Assembly (NCBI GenBank): GCA_964244695.1
Contig: CAXTJZ010000209.1
Location: forward strand, 1-6,912
DNA: 6,912 nt
Reading direction: 5' to 3'
DNA from: BOG-908 sp964244695
Lineage (GTDB): Bacteria > Pseudomonadota > Alphaproteobacteria > Acetobacterales > Acetobacteraceae
The translations under genes and the position numbers were made by a program. The notes under the pieces were generated by a model. That model was given only the letters and a program-made list of their open reading frames with translations, was not told the origin of the DNA and ran no database searches. This document shows, one piece after another, positions 4,715 through 6,912 of this stretch (positions within the stretch are counted from its first letter, which is position 1; every line of letters starts with the position of its first letter).

Positions 4715-6895
4715 ATGCAGTGCAAGCTACCCCTCGCCCTGGCCGCCCTGGCCGCCGCCTCCCAAGCGCAAGCCGAAAGCTGCTTCCAGACCCTGGCGGC
4801 GACAAGGAACTTCACCCTGGGGCAGCCGGTCCATGCCATGCCGTCGCCGGACGGCAGGCGGGTGCTGTTCCTGCGCAGCGGCCCGCGGGACACCAAACTG
4901 GGCCTGTATTCGATGGACCTGACCACGCATGCGGTGACCGCGCTGGCCCAGCCGGCCGCCACCGAACATCTGAGCGTGGAGGAGCGCGCGAGGCGCGAGC
5001 GGATGCGCATGACGCTGACGGGGATCACCGATTTCGCGATCAGCGAGGACGGCACGCGCGTGCTGGTCTCCCAGGGCGACCACCTCTCCGTGGTGGCGCT
5101 GCCTGGCGGAACGGTCTCGCCTGTGCCGGGCGCGGGCTGGATTGCGCCGCATCTCTCGCCGGACGGGCGCTTCGTGGAAGGCGTGCGCGACAACGACGTG
5201 CACGTGGTGGACCTGGCGACAGGGCAGGACAAGCCGGTGACCACGGGCGGCACGGACGTGGTGACGCATGGGCTGGCGGAGTTCGCGGCCTCTGAGGAAC
5301 TGGACCGGTCGGACGGCACCTGGTGGTTTCCGGACAGCACCAAGCTGGTCTATGAGGAGGCCGACAGCACCGGCGTGGAGCGCCATTTCATCGCCGATCC
5401 TGAGCACCCTTCGGTGCAGCCGACGGAGTTCCGCTACCCGCGCGCCGGGACGGCGAACGCGAAAGTGCGGCTTGGGCTGCTACCGCGCGAGGGCGGGCCT
5501 ACCACCTGGATCGATTGGGACCACGCCGCTTATCCCTACCTGGCCCGTGTGGTCTGGCAGAAGCAGGGCAAGCTCAGCCTGGTTCTGCTGAACCGGGCGC
5601 AGACGCGCGAGGCGGTGGTCGCCGTCGACCCCGCCACGGGCAAGACGACCACGCTGGTGACGGAGACCGATCCGGCGTGGATCAACCTCGATGCGATGCA
5701 TGGGGCGGGGCTGACCGGCGGGCACACGCTGCCCTACTGGCTGCCGGACGGCTCCGGCTTCCTGTGGGCGGCCGAGCGCGGGGCGCACTGGCAATTGGAG
5801 CTGCGCGGCGCCGACGGTGCGCTGACCCACGCGGTGACGGCGGCGGACCTGCCGTTCCTGTCGTTCGACGACTTCAACCCGGCAACGGGCATGGTGACGG
5901 TGGCCGCCAACCCGGACCGGCTGGGCAGCGGATTGTTCCAGGTGAAGCTGGACGGCGGCGCGGCGGCACCGCTGGCGGCCTCGCCCGGGCTGCATGACGG
6001 CATCTTCGACGAGCACCAGCACACGATACTGCTGGACAAGACCGAAGGTGCCGACGGCAGTGTCGCGACAAATGTGCTGAACAGCGCGGGCAAACTGCTG
6101 GCCACCCTGCCGAGCGTGGCCGAACAGCCGCCATCCGTGCCCAACGTGGAATACCGGCTGGCAGGCACGCTGAAGATGGACGCGGCCGTGCTGCGCCCCG
6201 CCGGCGCCAAGCCCGGACAGCATTTCCCGGTAGTGCTCTACGTCTATGGCGGGCCCACGGTGAAGGTGGTTGTGCGCAACCCGCGCGCCTACCTGGAAAA
6301 CCAGTGTCTCGCCGACCAGGGCTTCATCGTCGCCAGCGTGGACGGCCGCGGCACACCCGGACGCGACCATGACTGGGAGCGGGCGACGAAGCTGGACTTC
6401 ATAGACATTCCGCTGCAGGACCAGGTGGACGGGCTGCAGGCGCTGGGCCACGACATCCCCGAAATGGATCTGGGCCATGCCGGCATCACCGGCTGGTCGT
6501 TCGGCGGGTATTTCACCGCGATGGCCACCACGCGCCGGCCGGACGTGTTCCGCGCCGGGGTGGCCGGCGCGCCGGTGGTGGATTTTGCCGATTACGACAC
6601 GGCCTACACGGAGCGCTACCTGGGCACGCCGCAAGCCCAGCCGGACGCCTACAAGAAGACCAACGTGCTGACCTACGCAGCCGCGCTGAGCCGGCCGCTG
6701 CTGATCATGCACGGGCTGACGGACGACAACGTATATTTCGAGAACACAGTGAAGCTGACGCAGGCGTTGATCGCCGCGGGCAAGCCGTATCAGTTGCTGC
6801 TGCTGCCCGGGACGCACCAGTTGCCCGATCCGGTGTTGCGGGCTCGGGTGGATGAGGCTCGGGCGGCTTTTCTGGGGGAGGAGCTTAGGAAGTAA
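4715..6895 (+). CDS. Exported S9B prolyl oligopeptidase-family serine peptidase (dipeptidyl-peptidase IV-like)
   Basis: This 726-residue protein probably removes dipeptides, typically X-Pro or X-Ala, from peptide N-termini in the periplasm. Residues 1-20 form a Sec signal peptide with a likely cut after AQA. Residues of roughly 40-480 are the beta-propeller (DPPIV N) domain. It contains the EFAASEEL motif with the amine-binding pair Glu194/Glu195, WWFPDS, and YPRAG from 241. The C-terminal alpha/beta hydrolase domain carries the oxyanion Tyr511 in YVYGGP, nucleophile Ser595 in GWSFGGY, Asp670 in HGLTDDNV and His701 in LPGTHQL. The triad spacings of 75 and 31 residues are close to those of human DPP IV (78 and 32). 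Phe596 replaces the common Tyr in GWSYGG. Length is normal and the frame intact. The gene stands alone on the plus strand, flanked by inverted hairpin repeats. Prolyl tripeptidyl peptidase is an alternative within S9B; the exact substrate cannot be read from sequence. Confidence 0.96.
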   Translation: MQCKLPLALAALAAASQAQAESCFQTLAATRNFTLGQPVHAMPSPDGRRVLFLRSGPRDTKLGLYSMDLTTHAVTALAQPAATEHLSVEERARRERMRMTLTGITDFAISEDGTRVLVSQGDHLSVVALPGGTVSPVPGAGWIAPHLSPDGRFVEGVRDNDVHVVDLATGQDKPVTTGGTDVVTHGLAEFAASEELDRSDGTWWFPDSTKLVYEEADSTGVERHFIADPEHPSVQPTEFRYPRAGTANAKVRLGLLPREGGPTTWIDWDHAAYPYLARVVWQKQGKLSLVLLNRAQTREAVVAVDPATGKTTTLVTETDPAWINLDAMHGAGLTGGHTLPYWLPDGSGFLWAAERGAHWQLELRGADGALTHAVTAADLPFLSFDDFNPATGMVTVAANPDRLGSGLFQVKLDGGAAAPLAASPGLHDGIFDEHQHTILLDKTEGADGSVATNVLNSAGKLLATLPSVAEQPPSVPNVEYRLAGTLKMDAAVLRPAGAKPGQHFPVVLYVYGGPTVKVVVRNPRAYLENQCLADQGFIVASVDGRGTPGRDHDWERATKLDFIDIPLQDQVDGLQALGHDIPEMDLGHAGITGWSFGGYFTAMATTRRPDVFRAGVAGAPVVDFADYDTAYTERYLGTPQAQPDAYKKTNVLTYAAALSRPLLIMHGLTDDNVYFENTVKLTQALIAAGKPYQLLLLPGTHQLPDPVLRARVDEARAAFLGEELRK

Positions 6896-6912
6896 GCAAG
6901 GCCTTCTTTTTT
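6896..6912 (+). repeat. Start of hairpin repeat copy (C) after the S9 gene, cut by the window edge; likely terminator
   Basis: Immediately after the TAA, GCAAGGCCTTCTTTTTT runs to the window end. Bases 6898-6912 are the exact reverse complement of 4665-4679. If it continues like copy A, a GAAAAGAAG arm should follow, pairing with CTTCTTTT to make a terminator hairpin. Only the first arm is visible. Confidence 0.5.

Noticed and set aside
4453..5295. Plus-strand open frame of 280 codons overlapping the S9 gene start
   Set aside because: It is a shadow frame of the S9 gene, with Arg/Gly/Ala-rich translation and no recognisable motif.
5480..6817. Long minus-strand open frame of 445 codons
   Set aside because: It lies entirely antisense to the S9 peptidase gene, is Arg/His/Gln-rich as expected from a GC-rich shadow frame, and has no family motif.
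4644..6912. Insertion sequence or composite transposon carrying the S9 gene
   Set aside because: Inverted hairpin repeats flank the gene, but there is no transposase or visible target-site duplication, and the repeats look like terminators; kept only as a finding to check.

Overview
The window is GC-rich bacterial DNA with tightly packed genes. Protein motifs point to an alphaproteobacterium: a Fur without the CxxC pair, an XRE regulator of the PraR-like kind next to lnt, and an OlsB-type ornithine acyltransferase. The AT-rich hairpin repeats between genes and the overall gene set suggest the acetic acid bacteria (Acetobacteraceae), but that placement is an inference.

Layout. Positions 1-130 (+) hold the last 42 codons of gpmI (cofactor-independent phosphoglycerate mutase). 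Positions 131-427 form an AT-richer gap of about 300 bp with no gene I can support, carrying two short inverted repeats. From 428 to 4044 four genes run on the minus strand. In transcription order they are a Fur-family regulator, an OlsB-like GNAT acyltransferase that overlaps fur by 4 bp, lnt (apolipoprotein N-acyltransferase), and an XRE-family regulator with its own sigma70-like promoter overlapping the lnt stop codon. Positions 4232-4606 (-) are the decayed C-terminal remnant of a site-2-protease-like M50 metallopeptidase, broken by two frameshifts. Positions 4715-6895 (+) encode a complete exported S9B (dipeptidyl-peptidase IV-like) serine peptidase.

How the genes relate. OlsB and Lnt are both membrane-lipid N-acyltransferases: OlsB starts ornithine-lipid synthesis, and Lnt finishes lipoprotein maturation. 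Fur and XRE bracket them as regulators. In many alphaproteobacteria fur/mur, olsB, a plsC-type acyltransferase, miaB, phoH, ybeY, a CorC-like gene, lnt, an XRE gene and metK lie along one stretch. Here the middle genes and metK are absent, so the locus looks compacted or rearranged.

Most notable points. The Fur protein aligns without gaps to E. coli Fur but has lost three of the four regulatory-metal ligands, and it carries a 68-residue Ala/Gly/His tail built partly from a 24-bp in-frame tandem repeat. A hairpin repeat occurs in opposite orientations on either side of the S9 peptidase gene, with a 15-nt exact core, and a degraded copy lies beyond the M50 pseudogene. I see no CRISPR array, tRNA, rRNA, transposase or phage gene, and no convincing new multi-gene system.
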